Shown here: positions 50,561-61,200 of the stretch, piece after piece
Position numbering within the stretch: the first letter of the stretch is position 1
How the letters are laid out: each line of letters opens with the position of its first letter
Assembly (NCBI GenBank): GCA_013822345.1
Contig: PNKH01000008.1
Span: forward strand, 48,581 to 112,580
DNA length: 64,000 bases
Direction: 5' to 3'
From: Isosphaera sp.
GTDB lineage: Bacteria; Planctomycetota; Planctomycetia; Gemmatales; Gemmataceae
Position numbers and translations under genes: made by a program
Notes under the pieces: generated by a model
What the model was told of the DNA's origin: nothing
Seen by the model: the letters and a program-made list of their open reading frames with translations, nothing else
Database searches by the model: none

Positions 50561-52927
50561 GTGCCCGCGGACCGAGACCCGCTGGAGGTGGCCGAGGAGC
50601 GCATCGCCGAGGCCCGCCGCGCCGAGGCCACCTCCCTGAACCTGAGCTGGCTCGGGCTGACCGAGGTCCCGGAGTCGGTCGGCGACCTCCCCCGGCTGAC
50701 CCGCCTCGACCTCGCCGGGAACCGACTCACCGCCCTGCCGGCGGCGGTCGGCGACCTGGCCCGGCTGGAGACCCTGGAGCTGCGCGGGAACCGGCTGACG
50801 GCCGTCCCGGACGCGGTCCGCCGGCTCGCCCGGCTGGCCCGGTTGAACCTGTCCCACAACCAACTGTCGGCCCTCCCGCCGTTCCTCCTCGACCTCCCCC
50901 AGCTCCAGGTCCTGCACCTGCACAACAACCCGGCCCTCGGGCTGCCGCCGGAGGTCCTCGGGCCGACCCCGGAGCAGTCGTCCCGGGCCAACCCGGTGAA
51001 GCCGCCGCGGGAGGTGCTCGACTACTACTTCCGCACCCGGGAGGCGGCCCGCCCGCTGAACGAGGGGAAGATCATCCTGGTCGGCCGCGGCGAGGTCGGG
51101 AAGACCTCGCTGGTCAAGCGGCTGGTCCACAACACGTTCACCGTCGGGGAGCCGATCACCCACGGGATCAACATCACCCGGTGGCAGGGCCGCGCCGGGG
51201 CCGACACCATCACCCTGCACGTCTGGGACTTCGGCGGGCAGGAGATCATGCACGGCACCCACCAGTTCTTCCTCACCGAGCGGAGCCTGTACCTGCTGGT
51301 GCTGAACGGCCGGCAGGGTAAAGAAGAGGAGGAGGCCGAGTACTGGCTGAACCTGATCCGCAGCTGCGGCGGGGACTCGCCGGTGATCGTGGTGCTGAAC
51401 AAGCAGGGGCAGCACCCGTTCGACGTGGACCGGGCCAGCCTGGTCGCCCGGTTCCCGCAGGTCAAGGGGTTCGTCCGGACCGACTGCCAGGACGACACCG
51501 GGATCGACGAGCTGCGGAAAGCCGTCGCCCGGGCGGCGGTCGCCCTGCCGAACCTGCGGGCCAAGTTCCCGGTGTCGTGGTTCGCCATCAAGGACCGGCT
51601 CGGCGGGATGTCCGAGAGCTACATCGGGTACGGGACGTACGCCGGGGTGTGCGCCGAGCTGGGGGAGCCGGACCCGGCCGGGCAGGACCGGCTGGCCGCC
51701 GTCCTGCACGACCTGGGGATCGCCCTGAACTACCGGGACGACCCGCGGCTGAGCGACACGCATGTGCTGAACCCGCGGTGGGTGACCGGCGGGATCTACG
51801 CCGTCATCACCGCCCGGCTGGTCGCCGCCCAGCACGGCACCCTGAACCCGGGCGACCTGGCCAACATCCTCGACCCGGCCGCCTACCCGCGCGGGATGCA
51901 CCGGTTCCTGACCGACCTGATGCGGAAGTTCGATGTCCTGTTCGCCGTCCCGGACGACAGCGGCACCCACCTCGTGCCGAACCTCTTGGACCGGACCGAA
52001 CCGCCGGGGGTGCCGGCCGCGGACGCGGCCCGGGCGCTGAACTTCGAGTACCGGTACGCGGTCCTGCCGGAGGGGCTGCTGCCGCGGTTCCTGGCCCGCA
52101 CCCACTGGTACAGCGACGGCCGGCCGCGGTGGCGGACCGGGGTGGTGCTCGGGTTCGACGGGTGCGAGGCGGTGGTCCGCGGGGACGCGGCCGGGCGGAA
52201 GGTGACGGTCCGGGTGACCGGCCCGGAGGACCGCCGCCGCGGGCTGCTGACCCTGATCCGGTCGGAGTTCGACCGCCTCCACCGGGAGTTCAAGGCGAAC
52301 CCGCCGGAGGCGTGGGTGCCGCTCCCCGGGTTCCCGGACGCGGCCGTCCGGTTCGACGAGCTGCAGGTGTTGGAGGCGGAGGGCGAGTCGCACGTCACGG
52401 CGGTGGTCGACCGGCGTCGGCACCGGTTCGCGATCGCCGAGCTGTTGAACGGGCTGGGGGTGGTGCGGTCCCGGGCCGGGCGGCGGGCGAAGCGGGTGTT
52501 CGTCAGCTACTCGCACCGGGACGAGACGCACAAGGCGACGCTCGGCGGGCACCTGCTGCAGCTGGTGCAGGAGGGCCTGGTCGAGTGGTGGGACGACCGG
52601 CACCTGCGGCCGGCCGACGACTGGGCCGGGGAGATCGACCGCACCCTGGACACCGCCGACCTGGTGCTCCTGCTGGTGTCGCGGAACTTCCTGGCGTCGC
52701 GGTACTGCACGACGGTCGAGGTGCCGCGGGCGCTGGAGCGGCGGGACCGGGAGGGGGTGCGGGTGCTGCCGATCGTGTTGGACGAGTCGGAGCTGGCCGG
52801 GCAGCCGTTCATGACCCGGCAGGCGCTGCCCGCCGGGGCGAAGCCGGTGCTCAGCCCGGCCCACTGGCCGGACCCGAACGACGCGTGGCGGCAGGTGGCC
52901 GACCGGCTCCGGTCGCTGGTCGTCTGA
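50561..52927 (+). CDS. LRR-Roc-COR-TIR protein
   Basis: Protein of 788 residues, GTG 50561 behind AGGAGGT (5 nt). About five leucine-rich repeats (24-130; LTRLDLAGNRLTALP type) precede a Roc GTPase: P-loop GRGEVGKT at 175-182, WDFGGQE at 222-228, and NKQG at 280-283 in place of the usual NKxD. A COR-like region (about 335-600) follows. The C-terminal TIR domain begins at 644 (KRVFVSYSHRDE), with WWDDRHLRPADDW and a candidate catalytic Glu720 in SRYCTTVE. TIR domains of this kind can cleave NAD. Divergent from a SLOG-like gene; a defence role is inference. Confidence 0.88.
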   Translation: MPADRDPLEVAEERIAEARRAEATSLNLSWLGLTEVPESVGDLPRLTRLDLAGNRLTALPAAVGDLARLETLELRGNRLTAVPDAVRRLARLARLNLSHNQLSALPPFLLDLPQLQVLHLHNNPALGLPPEVLGPTPEQSSRANPVKPPREVLDYYFRTREAARPLNEGKIILVGRGEVGKTSLVKRLVHNTFTVGEPITHGINITRWQGRAGADTITLHVWDFGGQEIMHGTHQFFLTERSLYLLVLNGRQGKEEEEAEYWLNLIRSCGGDSPVIVVLNKQGQHPFDVDRASLVARFPQVKGFVRTDCQDDTGIDELRKAVARAAVALPNLRAKFPVSWFAIKDRLGGMSESYIGYGTYAGVCAELGEPDPAGQDRLAAVLHDLGIALNYRDDPRLSDTHVLNPRWVTGGIYAVITARLVAAQHGTLNPGDLANILDPAAYPRGMHRFLTDLMRKFDVLFAVPDDSGTHLVPNLLDRTEPPGVPAADAARALNFEYRYAVLPEGLLPRFLARTHWYSDGRPRWRTGVVLGFDGCEAVVRGDAAGRKVTVRVTGPEDRRRGLLTLIRSEFDRLHREFKANPPEAWVPLPGFPDAAVRFDELQVLEAEGESHVTAVVDRRRHRFAIAELLNGLGVVRSRAGRRAKRVFVSYSHRDETHKATLGGHLLQLVQEGLVEWWDDRHLRPADDWAGEIDRTLDTADLVLLLVSRNFLASRYCTTVEVPRALERRDREGVRVLPIVLDESELAGQPFMTRQALPAGAKPVLSPAHWPDPNDAWRQVADRLRSLVV

Positions 52928-53300
52928 GCCCGGCAGGGGCGCCACGGGGGGCGGGGCGCGGCGGGTCGCGCCCCGCCCGACTTGCCGCGGAACCGTTCCA
53001 GCGGGTGGGCGTCGTCGGCCCGCCCGGGCCGGCGTGAACCCGTCGCCGGCGCGCCCGGCTCGGACAGGGTGAACCGCGGCGGACGGCGCTCCAACGGCCC
53101 GGGACTTTTTCACCACTTCCCTATGTCCAACGCGAAAAACTCCGGGTAGAGTACCGCCCGGAACGACAACTCGTCCGGCCTTTCGGCCGCAACCGCCGCC
53201 GGTGAGGATCGCCGGCGGTCGCCCTTTGGAACCCCGGGGCCGCGCCTCTCCCGCGCGGCCCGGCCGACCGATCCACCGTCCCCCCGCGAGGATCTGCGCC
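52928..53300. other. 373-bp non-coding interval before the Ig-like protein
   Basis: A perfect 12-bp GC stem (52949-52960 and 52967-52978, 6-nt loop) just past the TIR gene stop is a possible terminator. Near 53045 a fragment matches part of the palindrome at 21181-21248. The rest shows nothing recognisable apart from an AT-richer patch near 53105-53155 that could hold a promoter. Confidence 0.6.
52949..52978 (+). terminator. GC hairpin after the TIR gene
   Basis: GGGCGGGGCGCG and CGCGCCCCGCCC separated by 6 nt, 21 nt past the stop. No T-run. Confidence 0.5.
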
Positions 53301-56300
53301 ATGTACCAGGCCGTGAACCGGAAGCCCGTCCGCCCCGCCCTGCGACTCGAGACGCTGGAGGACCGGGCCGTCCCGGCCACCGTGGTCGAGGCGTTCGACC
53401 CGGGCAGCCTCTCGCAGTACGACACCGTCCTCCGGTACCGGCCGTTCGCCGAGGTGCAGGGGGCGGCGACCCACGACGGGACGTCCGGCCTGGCGAAGCG
53501 GGACGGGTACGAGTGGATGATCCGCGGGAGCCAGACCAGCCCGCTCGTCCAGCAGGGGCAGGTGGTCTCCGTCTGGATGAACTTCGCCGACGTGGCGGCC
53601 GGGCGGGCGTACTTCGGGTTCGGGGCCCGGCCGAACCCGGTCGACCCGACCGGGAACACCGCCCTGCGGGACGGCGGCACCCTGTCGGTGGTGCTCGCCC
53701 CGAACACCAACGAGTTCCTGCTCCAGGCCAACCCCGGGTTCAACCACCCGGGGATGCCGAGCGGCGGGACGTTCGCGGTCGGGGCCGCCACCCTCGGGGC
53801 CGTCGCCCAGTCCTACGCCGCCAACACCTGGTACCGGGTCGAGGTGGAGTGGGCCGTCGGCGGGGCGATCACCGCCCGGCTGTACGGGAGCGACGGGACC
53901 AGCCTGCTGAACACCGTGTCCGGGTCGAGCAGCCTGTACACCCAGGGCGGGATCGCGTTCCGCTCGTTCGGCCGGCCGGCCGCCTCCGCGGACCGGCCGA
54001 GCACCGACACCGTCTACTTCGACACCGTGGTGGTCGCCCCGATCGGGACGGCGGCGGCGGACCTGGCGGCGGCCGGCGGCGGGGTCGACCCGGCCGGGGT
54101 GCTCCCGCCGAGCACCACCCCGGCCCCGGTCCAGTTCGTCTCGACCGTCGGCGGGGCGCTGGTCCCGTGGCTGTACCAGAACACCCCGGCCGACGAGGAC
54201 CCGGCGTTCCGCCGCGACCTCCTGCTCCGGGAGTACGGGCAGCCCACCGCCGGCGTGACGGCCACCCGCGAGGTCCTCGGGCCGACCAGCGACCCGAACA
54301 CCCTGGTCGTCTTCTCCGCCGGGAACGACTCGTTCAACCTCGGCACCGACCCGCTCGGCTGGGGCGGGCCGTACCTCGCGAGCACGTTCCAGAACGGCGT
54401 CCCGAACGAGAGCCCGGTCCTCGGCCAGTACCTGTTCCGCCAGCTCCCCGGCGACGACACCCGGCTGATCGCGTCGGCCGACATCAAGCACTTCTACACC
54501 GCCGTCGGCCGGTCCAGCCAGTTCCTGCTCCAGGGCGAGAACGACATCTACGGGACCAGCCTGAACTCGAACCGGAACCTGTTCCTCCCGGCCGCCAGCC
54601 TCGACCCGCGGACCGGCGACCTGCTGACCCGGGACGACTTCGGGCCGCGGAACGTCGACGGGGTGCAGACGTTCGACACCGGCGGCCGCGGGTACACCGG
54701 CGGGGACCTGCTCCTCCGGGCCCGGATCGCCGACGTCGACCCGGCCCTGAACCCGCCGGGCACCCGCTGGTTCCTGATGGGCACCCTGTTCACGCCGGGG
54801 GACGAGGACGTCACGAACAACAGCCGGTGGGTCGAGGTCCGGGCGACGGTGACCGGGAGCACGGTCAACTGGGCGACGCTGAACAACCCGGACGCCCCGG
54901 CGACCGGCACCCTGAACTTCCGCACCATCCCCGGGCTGCGGGAGAACGAGGGGATCGTCGCCGTCGCCCCGACGGTGACCGCGGCCAGCCCCGGCGGGGC
55001 GACCCCGGCGACCGGCCAGGTCGACCGCGTCCGGGTGACCTTCGCCAGCGCGATCGACCCGGCCACCTTCACCGCCGCCGACGTGACCGCGTTCACCGGC
55101 CCCGGCGGCCCGGTCACCGTCCTGAGCGTCGTCGCGGCCGACGGGACGAACACCCGGTTCGACATCCTGATCGCCCCGCAGACCGCCCCCGGGGCGTACA
55201 CCTACGCCTTCGGGCCGGACATCCGGAACGCGGCCGGGACGATGATGACCGCCCCGTTCGCCGGCAGCTTCACCCTCGCCGGGGTGCTGGTCCAGTCGAC
55301 GACCCCGAACGGGACGAACATCCTCCCGGGCCAACTGTCCGGCGTCGTCGTCCAGTTCAACCAGCCGGTCGACCCGCTGACCGTGACCGCCGACACCGTC
55401 CGGCTGACCGGCCCGCTCGGCCCGGTCGCGCTGACCGGGCTGGCCGTGGTCGACGGGTCGGGCAACACCCGGGTCCGGCTCGACTTCTCGCCGCAGTTCA
55501 CGTCCGGGGCGTACTCGGTGCTGGTCGGGCCGGAGGTCGCCAACCCGTTCGGGGTGGCGGTCGGCGGGACCGGGGCGGTGGTCACCCTCGGGGTGCAGGG
55601 GGTGCGCGGGCTGACCGCCACCCCGAACGTCCCGGCCCCGGGCGCCACGACCGTCCGCGTCCGGTTCAACCTGCCGCTGGACCCGGCGACGTTCACCCTC
55701 GATCAGGTGGTCGGGCTGTCCGGCCCGGGCGGGCCGGTCGGGGTGGCGGCCGTCGCCCCGGTGGACGGGACGAACGGGACCGAGTTCGACCTCACCCTGG
55801 CGGCCCCGCTGACCGCCGCCGGGGGCTACACCCTGACCCTCGGCCTCGGCCTCCGCGACCTGTTCGGGAACCTGCCGGACGGGAACAACAACCTGACCCC
55901 CGGGGAGCCGGACGACGGCCCGGTCCTGACGTTCGCGGTCGCCGGCCCGCGGGTCGTCTCGACCACCCTCACCGGGCAGGTGCCGGTCGGCACCGGCACC
56001 GCCCGGCTGACGTTCAACAACCCGATCGACCCGGCGACGCTGACCGCCGAGCGGGTCCTGCTGACCGGCCCCGGCGGGCCGGTCGCGGTGACCGGGGTGG
56101 CGGCGGTGGACGGGTCGGGCAACACCGCGTTCGACCTCACCTTCGCCCCGCTGTCGGCCGGCGGGGCGCACACCCTGGCGCTGGCCGCCGGGGCGGCCGA
56201 CCCGTTCGGGAACGCGGTCGCGGCGTTCTCGCAGGGGTTCTCCGTGGCGCTGGTCACGGCGAACGCGACCGCGTTCGAGAAGCTGGACCTCAACGGCCAG

Positions 56301-58127
56301 GCCGGGACGACGACGGTCATCACGTCCGGGGACGACGTGTCCGGGGTGATCAACCTCGGGGCGAACCGGTTCACCTTCTACGGGGTGACCTACGACCGGC
56401 TGTTCGTCTCCTCGAACGGGCTGATCACGTTCGGGGAGGCGAACACCGCGTTCCAAAACGGGGAGTGGCCGACGGCGATCCCGCAGCCGGCGATCGCGGC
56501 CCTGTGGGACGACCTGATCAAGAGCGCCGCGGACGCGGCGGCGACCGGGCCGATGGTCCTGTCCCGGGTCGACGGGGACCGGCTGGTGGTCCAGTGGAAC
56601 CGGGTCCGGGCGTTCGACGGGGCGGGCGGGGTGCCGTCGGTCGGGACCCAGACGTTCCAGGCGATCCTGCAGCTCAACACCGGGTCGGCGAACGGGGACG
56701 TGGTGCTCAACTACCTCAGCCTGGTGACCGCCGACTTCAACGCCGAGGGGCTGAGCGCGACGGTCGGGGTGAAGCCGGCCGGGACCGCGCCCGGGGACAA
56801 CCTGCTGACGGTCTCGGTGAACGGCCAGACCCCGGCCGGGGTGCGGGACACGCTCGTCCGGACCGGGCAGGCGGTCCGGATCCGGTCGGCGGCCCGCGAC
56901 CCGCGGGTGACGGCCGCCACCCCCGGGGCCGGGGCGGCCCTCGGGGTCGGCACCGGCCGGCTCACCTTCAACATGGCGATCGACCCGGCGACGCTGACGG
57001 CCGAGCGGGTCCTGCTGACCGGCCCCGGCGGTCCGGTGGCGGTGACCGGGGTGGCGGCGGCCGACGGGTCGAACACCGTGTTCGACTTCACCTTCGCCCC
57101 GCTGACCGCCCCGGGGACGTTCACCCTGGCGCTCGGGGCCGGGGTGACCGACGCCACCGGGTTCGCCGTGAACCCGTTCACCAGCACGTTCACGATCGCG
57201 GCCACGACGATCACGAGCACCACGCTCACCGGGACCGTCCCGAGCGGGACGGCGACCGCCCGGGTGACGTTCAACCGGGCGATCGACCCGGCGTCCCTGA
57301 CGGCCGAGCGGGTGCTGCTGACCCGCAGCGGCGGGGCGGCGGTCGCGGTCACCGGGGTGACCGCGGTCGGGGCCGGGAACACCACGTTCGACCTCACCTT
57401 CGACGCCCTGACCACGTCCGGGACGTACACCCTGGCCCTGGCCGCCGGGGTGGCCGACACGTTCGGCAACCCGGCGGCGTTCACCGGGTCGTTCTCGGTC
57501 GCCGGGGCGGCGAGCGTGACCGCGACCGCGACCGCGTTCCGGGACCTCGACCTGATCGGGGACAAGACCCTGGTGATCGCGTCCGGGGACGACGTGGCCG
57601 CCCAGATCAACCTCGGGGACGGGAACACGTTCCGGTTCTTCGGGGTGACCTACGACCGGGTGTTCGTGAACTCGAACGGGCTGATCACGTTCGGCAGCTC
57701 GACCACCGCGTTCGGGAACACCGACCTGACGGCCGACCCGGACCAGGCGGCGATCGCGGTGCTGTGGGACGACTGGGTCGGGACGTCCGGCAACCCGGTG
57801 GTGGTGTTCCGGATCCGGGACAACGAGCTGATCATCCAGTGGAACCGGCTCCGCCACTTCACCGCGGACGCGGCCGGGGCCGACACCGTCACCTTCCAGG
57901 CGATCCTGAGCCTGAACACCGGGGACACCCAGGGCGACGTGGTGCTGAACTACCTCGACGTGGGGACCGGGGCGGCCGGGACGACGGACGGCCGGTCGGC
58001 GACGGTCGGGGTGAAGGCGGCCGGGCCGCGGCCGCCCGGCAACCCGGACCGGCTGCTGGTGTCGTTCGACGCCGAGAGCGCGCTGGTCGGGTCCGGGCGG
58101 GCGGTCCGGATCAGCCCGACGGTGTGA
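53301..58127 (+). CDS. large Ig-like / nidogen-like surface protein
   Basis: Protein of 1608 residues. N-terminal motif LETLEDRAVPA at 16-26. A roughly 600-residue first part has no clear family. From about 555 there are six or more tandem Ig-like (Big-5/Ig-like) units of about 90 residues with cores IDPATLTAERVLLTGPGGPVAVTG and closing ...LALAAG..DPFGN. Two nidogen-like units (YGVTYDRLFVSSNGLITFG and FGVTYDRVFVNSNGLITFG, followed by ALWDD, VVQWNR and FQAIL...LNT) sit between and at the end. Probably an adhesin-like cell-surface protein. ATG 53301 follows AGGA. Confidence 0.85.
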   Translation: MYQAVNRKPVRPALRLETLEDRAVPATVVEAFDPGSLSQYDTVLRYRPFAEVQGAATHDGTSGLAKRDGYEWMIRGSQTSPLVQQGQVVSVWMNFADVAAGRAYFGFGARPNPVDPTGNTALRDGGTLSVVLAPNTNEFLLQANPGFNHPGMPSGGTFAVGAATLGAVAQSYAANTWYRVEVEWAVGGAITARLYGSDGTSLLNTVSGSSSLYTQGGIAFRSFGRPAASADRPSTDTVYFDTVVVAPIGTAAADLAAAGGGVDPAGVLPPSTTPAPVQFVSTVGGALVPWLYQNTPADEDPAFRRDLLLREYGQPTAGVTATREVLGPTSDPNTLVVFSAGNDSFNLGTDPLGWGGPYLASTFQNGVPNESPVLGQYLFRQLPGDDTRLIASADIKHFYTAVGRSSQFLLQGENDIYGTSLNSNRNLFLPAASLDPRTGDLLTRDDFGPRNVDGVQTFDTGGRGYTGGDLLLRARIADVDPALNPPGTRWFLMGTLFTPGDEDVTNNSRWVEVRATVTGSTVNWATLNNPDAPATGTLNFRTIPGLRENEGIVAVAPTVTAASPGGATPATGQVDRVRVTFASAIDPATFTAADVTAFTGPGGPVTVLSVVAADGTNTRFDILIAPQTAPGAYTYAFGPDIRNAAGTMMTAPFAGSFTLAGVLVQSTTPNGTNILPGQLSGVVVQFNQPVDPLTVTADTVRLTGPLGPVALTGLAVVDGSGNTRVRLDFSPQFTSGAYSVLVGPEVANPFGVAVGGTGAVVTLGVQGVRGLTATPNVPAPGATTVRVRFNLPLDPATFTLDQVVGLSGPGGPVGVAAVAPVDGTNGTEFDLTLAAPLTAAGGYTLTLGLGLRDLFGNLPDGNNNLTPGEPDDGPVLTFAVAGPRVVSTTLTGQVPVGTGTARLTFNNPIDPATLTAERVLLTGPGGPVAVTGVAAVDGSGNTAFDLTFAPLSAGGAHTLALAAGAADPFGNAVAAFSQGFSVALVTANATAFEKLDLNGQAGTTTVITSGDDVSGVINLGANRFTFYGVTYDRLFVSSNGLITFGEANTAFQNGEWPTAIPQPAIAALWDDLIKSAADAAATGPMVLSRVDGDRLVVQWNRVRAFDGAGGVPSVGTQTFQAILQLNTGSANGDVVLNYLSLVTADFNAEGLSATVGVKPAGTAPGDNLLTVSVNGQTPAGVRDTLVRTGQAVRIRSAARDPRVTAATPGAGAALGVGTGRLTFNMAIDPATLTAERVLLTGPGGPVAVTGVAAADGSNTVFDFTFAPLTAPGTFTLALGAGVTDATGFAVNPFTSTFTIAATTITSTTLTGTVPSGTATARVTFNRAIDPASLTAERVLLTRSGGAAVAVTGVTAVGAGNTTFDLTFDALTTSGTYTLALAAGVADTFGNPAAFTGSFSVAGAASVTATATAFRDLDLIGDKTLVIASGDDVAAQINLGDGNTFRFFGVTYDRVFVNSNGLITFGSSTTAFGNTDLTADPDQAAIAVLWDDWVGTSGNPVVVFRIRDNELIIQWNRLRHFTADAAGADTVTFQAILSLNTGDTQGDVVLNYLDVGTGAAGTTDGRSATVGVKAAGPRPPGNPDRLLVSFDAESALVGSGRAVRISPTV

Positions 58128-58250
58128 CGCGGTTCCGGCACGCCCCCCGCCCGGGGCTTTCTCCTCGACACGCCCGTCCGCCGCGGGTACCCTCGACCGA
58201 ACTGCCGGCCCGCCCGTCCCGCCCGTCCCGCCTTCCCCCCGAGGCCCGCC

Positions 58251-61200
58251 ATGCGCCCCGCCTGGCTCGTCCCGCTCCTCGCCCTGCCGCTCGCCACCGC
58301 CCAGCAGAAGAAGGACGAGAAGTTCCTCGACCCGCTCAACGCCGAGGTGCCGCACGTCTCCACCGACAAGGCGGTCAAGCTCGACTACGACATCGTCTAC
58401 GTCCGCGCCCCGCGGGCCGGGGACAAGACGCACAAGCGGTTCTTCACCGACTTCTCCGCCCCGGTGACGATGGAGCCGGGCGCCGACCTGATGCTCCTCC
58501 ACCCGGACGGGACCGAGGAGCTGCTCGTCAAGGGCGGGGCCGGCTCGGTCACCGACCCGGTGGTCTCGCTCGACGGCAGGTGGTGCTACTACGTCCTGCT
58601 CCACAACATGACGAAGGCGAGCCAGTGGAGCCCGCCCCGGGAGGGGGCGGACATCTACAAGATCCACCTGGCGACGAAGCGCGTGGTCCGGCTCACGAAC
58701 CAGCGGTTCAGCCCGAACACCGGGGCGGCGAACTGGAGCGGCGACTACCGCAGGCACGAGCCGGGGAAGTCGCACTTCGAGTACGGGGTGTACAACACCG
58801 GGCCGTGCCCGCTGCCCGGCGGGCGGGTCGCGTTCACCTCCAACCGCGACGGGTTCCGCCCGGCCAAGGGCTACCCCGCCGTCTGCCTCCAGCTGTTCGT
58901 GATGGACGACGCGGACGCCGACCTGCCGGCCGACCGCGACCCGCCGAACCTGGAGAAGATCGGCCACCTGAACCTGGCCGGGGCGCTCCACCCGGTCGTG
59001 CTCGCCGACGGCCGCATCATGTACAGCACGCTGGAGTCGCAGGGCGCCCGCGGGGACATCCTGTGGGGCGTCTGGACGATCCACCCTGACGGGACGAACT
59101 GGAACCCGCTCGTGAGCGCGTTCGACCCGGGCGGCGCCCCGAACGGGTTCCACTTCCAGACGCAGTTGTCGAGCGGCGAACTCGTGGTCGAGGAGTACTA
59201 CAACCAGAACAACAGCGGGTTCGGGACCTACATCAAGCTGCCGCGGCCCGGGGCGCGGCCGGCCGCCGACCCGGCGAAACAGGGGACCCGCCCGGAGGGG
59301 GCGCCGGCCGAGGTGTACGACTTCGGCCCGGCGCACATGGCCGACCCGCGGAACCGGCCGTGGCGGTTCGGCCGGCACGACAACGGCACCCCGCGGTACT
59401 ACCGGATGCCGTTCATGCCGACCGGGAGCGTCTCCCTCACGCCGTTCGCCCACGCCCACGACGGCCCGGCCGACCGGTCCGTTCGCGGGGACAAGTCGTC
59501 CCCGGCGGTCGGCAAGTTCACCCACCCGTCCGGCGCCCCGGACAACCACCTGCTGACGTGCTACTCGCCCGGCCCGGTGAACCACCAGTACACGCACCTG
59601 CCGCAGCTCGACGGCGGCATCTACCTCCTCAAGGGCGGCGAGGTGGTGAACGAGCCGGCGCAGCTGCGGCTCGTCAAGAACGACCCGGAGTACAACGAGT
59701 GCTGGCCGCGGGCGGTCGTGCCGTACAAGCGGATCTACGGCACCGACGAGCCGGTGAACCTGAAGCGGCTGCCGAACGACGGGACGGCGTCGAAGCACCT
59801 GCCGGAGGGGACGCCGTTCGGCCTGGTCGGCACGAGCAGCTTCCTGAAGCGGGAGACGTACCCGAACGGGGCGGTCGGGAAGGGGTCGGTGACCGCCGGG
59901 TACGCCGGCGGGAACGACCCGTGGAAGGGCCTGGACGCGTTCACCAGCCACGGCAACGGGATGCCGCTGAACTGGCACAACCAGGGGGCCGACGCCGGCC
60001 TGTACGCGAACGCCGACGTCCACGCGGTGCGGGTGCTGGCGATGGAGCCGACCACCGACCGGAAGGGGGCCGACGCCGGCCGGCGGTACTTCAACCACGC
60101 CGGCGAGCGGCTCCGCGTCCTGGGCGAGATCCCACTCCGCAAGTTCGTCGGCCGGGAGGGCGAGGCTCCCGCCGAGCCCCTCGACCCGGACGGGAACCCG
60201 GACACGAGCTTCCTGGCGAAGCTCCCGGCGGATGTCGGGTTCACGTTCCAGACGCTCGACCGCCGCGGGCTGGTGCTGAACGCCGCCCAGACGTGGCACC
60301 AGTTGCGGCCCGGCGAGGTGCGGACGAACTGCGGCGGGTGCCACGCCCACAGCCAGCAGCCGACCGACTTCAACCTGACGGCCGCGGCGAAGCCGGACTA
60401 CACGGTGTGGGACCTGGTCAACACCACCCCGCTGCTGACCGACCGGGCGCGGGACGAGTCGAAGGCGAAATGGGACGCGGCGGACAAGTCGGGGGTGCGG
60501 TACGCGGCCGGCGGGCCGCTGACCGTCGAGTACTGGCGGGACGTGAAGCCGATCCTGGCCCGCAGCTGCGCCGGCTGCCACACCGCTAAGGACGGGCAGG
60601 AGCCGAAGGGGAACCTGAACCTCGACGCGGACGACGAGTGGGTGCAGCACGACCACCACGGGAAGTTCCCCGGGACGTACTACCGGCTCGCCCTGGACGA
60701 GCGCGGCAAGTTCGGCCACCGGCCGCCGGGCTGGGACTCGTGGGGCTACCCGAACGCGTCGCGGTACGTCCGGAAGTTCCAGTCGCGGCGGAGCCTGCTG
60801 GTGTGGAAGGTGTTCGGCGAGCGGCTCGACGGGTTCGCCAACGACGACCACCCGTCCGAGGACAAGCCCGGCAGCGGCAAGCTGTTCCACAAGGGGGCGG
60901 AGGTCGACCTGCAGAAGAACCGCGCCCGGTTCGACGTCGACTACGTCGGCACCTCCATGCCCCCGTACGGCTCGCGCCTGCCCCGGTTGACCGACGAGGA
61001 CCGGCGGACGATCGCCCGGTGGGTCGACCTCGGCTGCCCGATCGACCTCGACTACGACCCGAAGAACCCGGGCCGGGTCGGGTTCGGGTGGATGCTCGAC
61101 GACCAGCGGCCGACCCTCACCGTCACCCTGCCGCAGCCCGGGGCGAACGGGCCGGTCGGGCGGGTGCTGGTCGGGATGCACGACCACGGCCGGGGGCTGG

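Noticed and set aside
53121..61187. A 2688-codon open frame on the minus strand
   Set aside because: It covers the Ig-like and diheme genes on the other strand and is extreme in Arg, Pro and Gly; it has no domain pattern.
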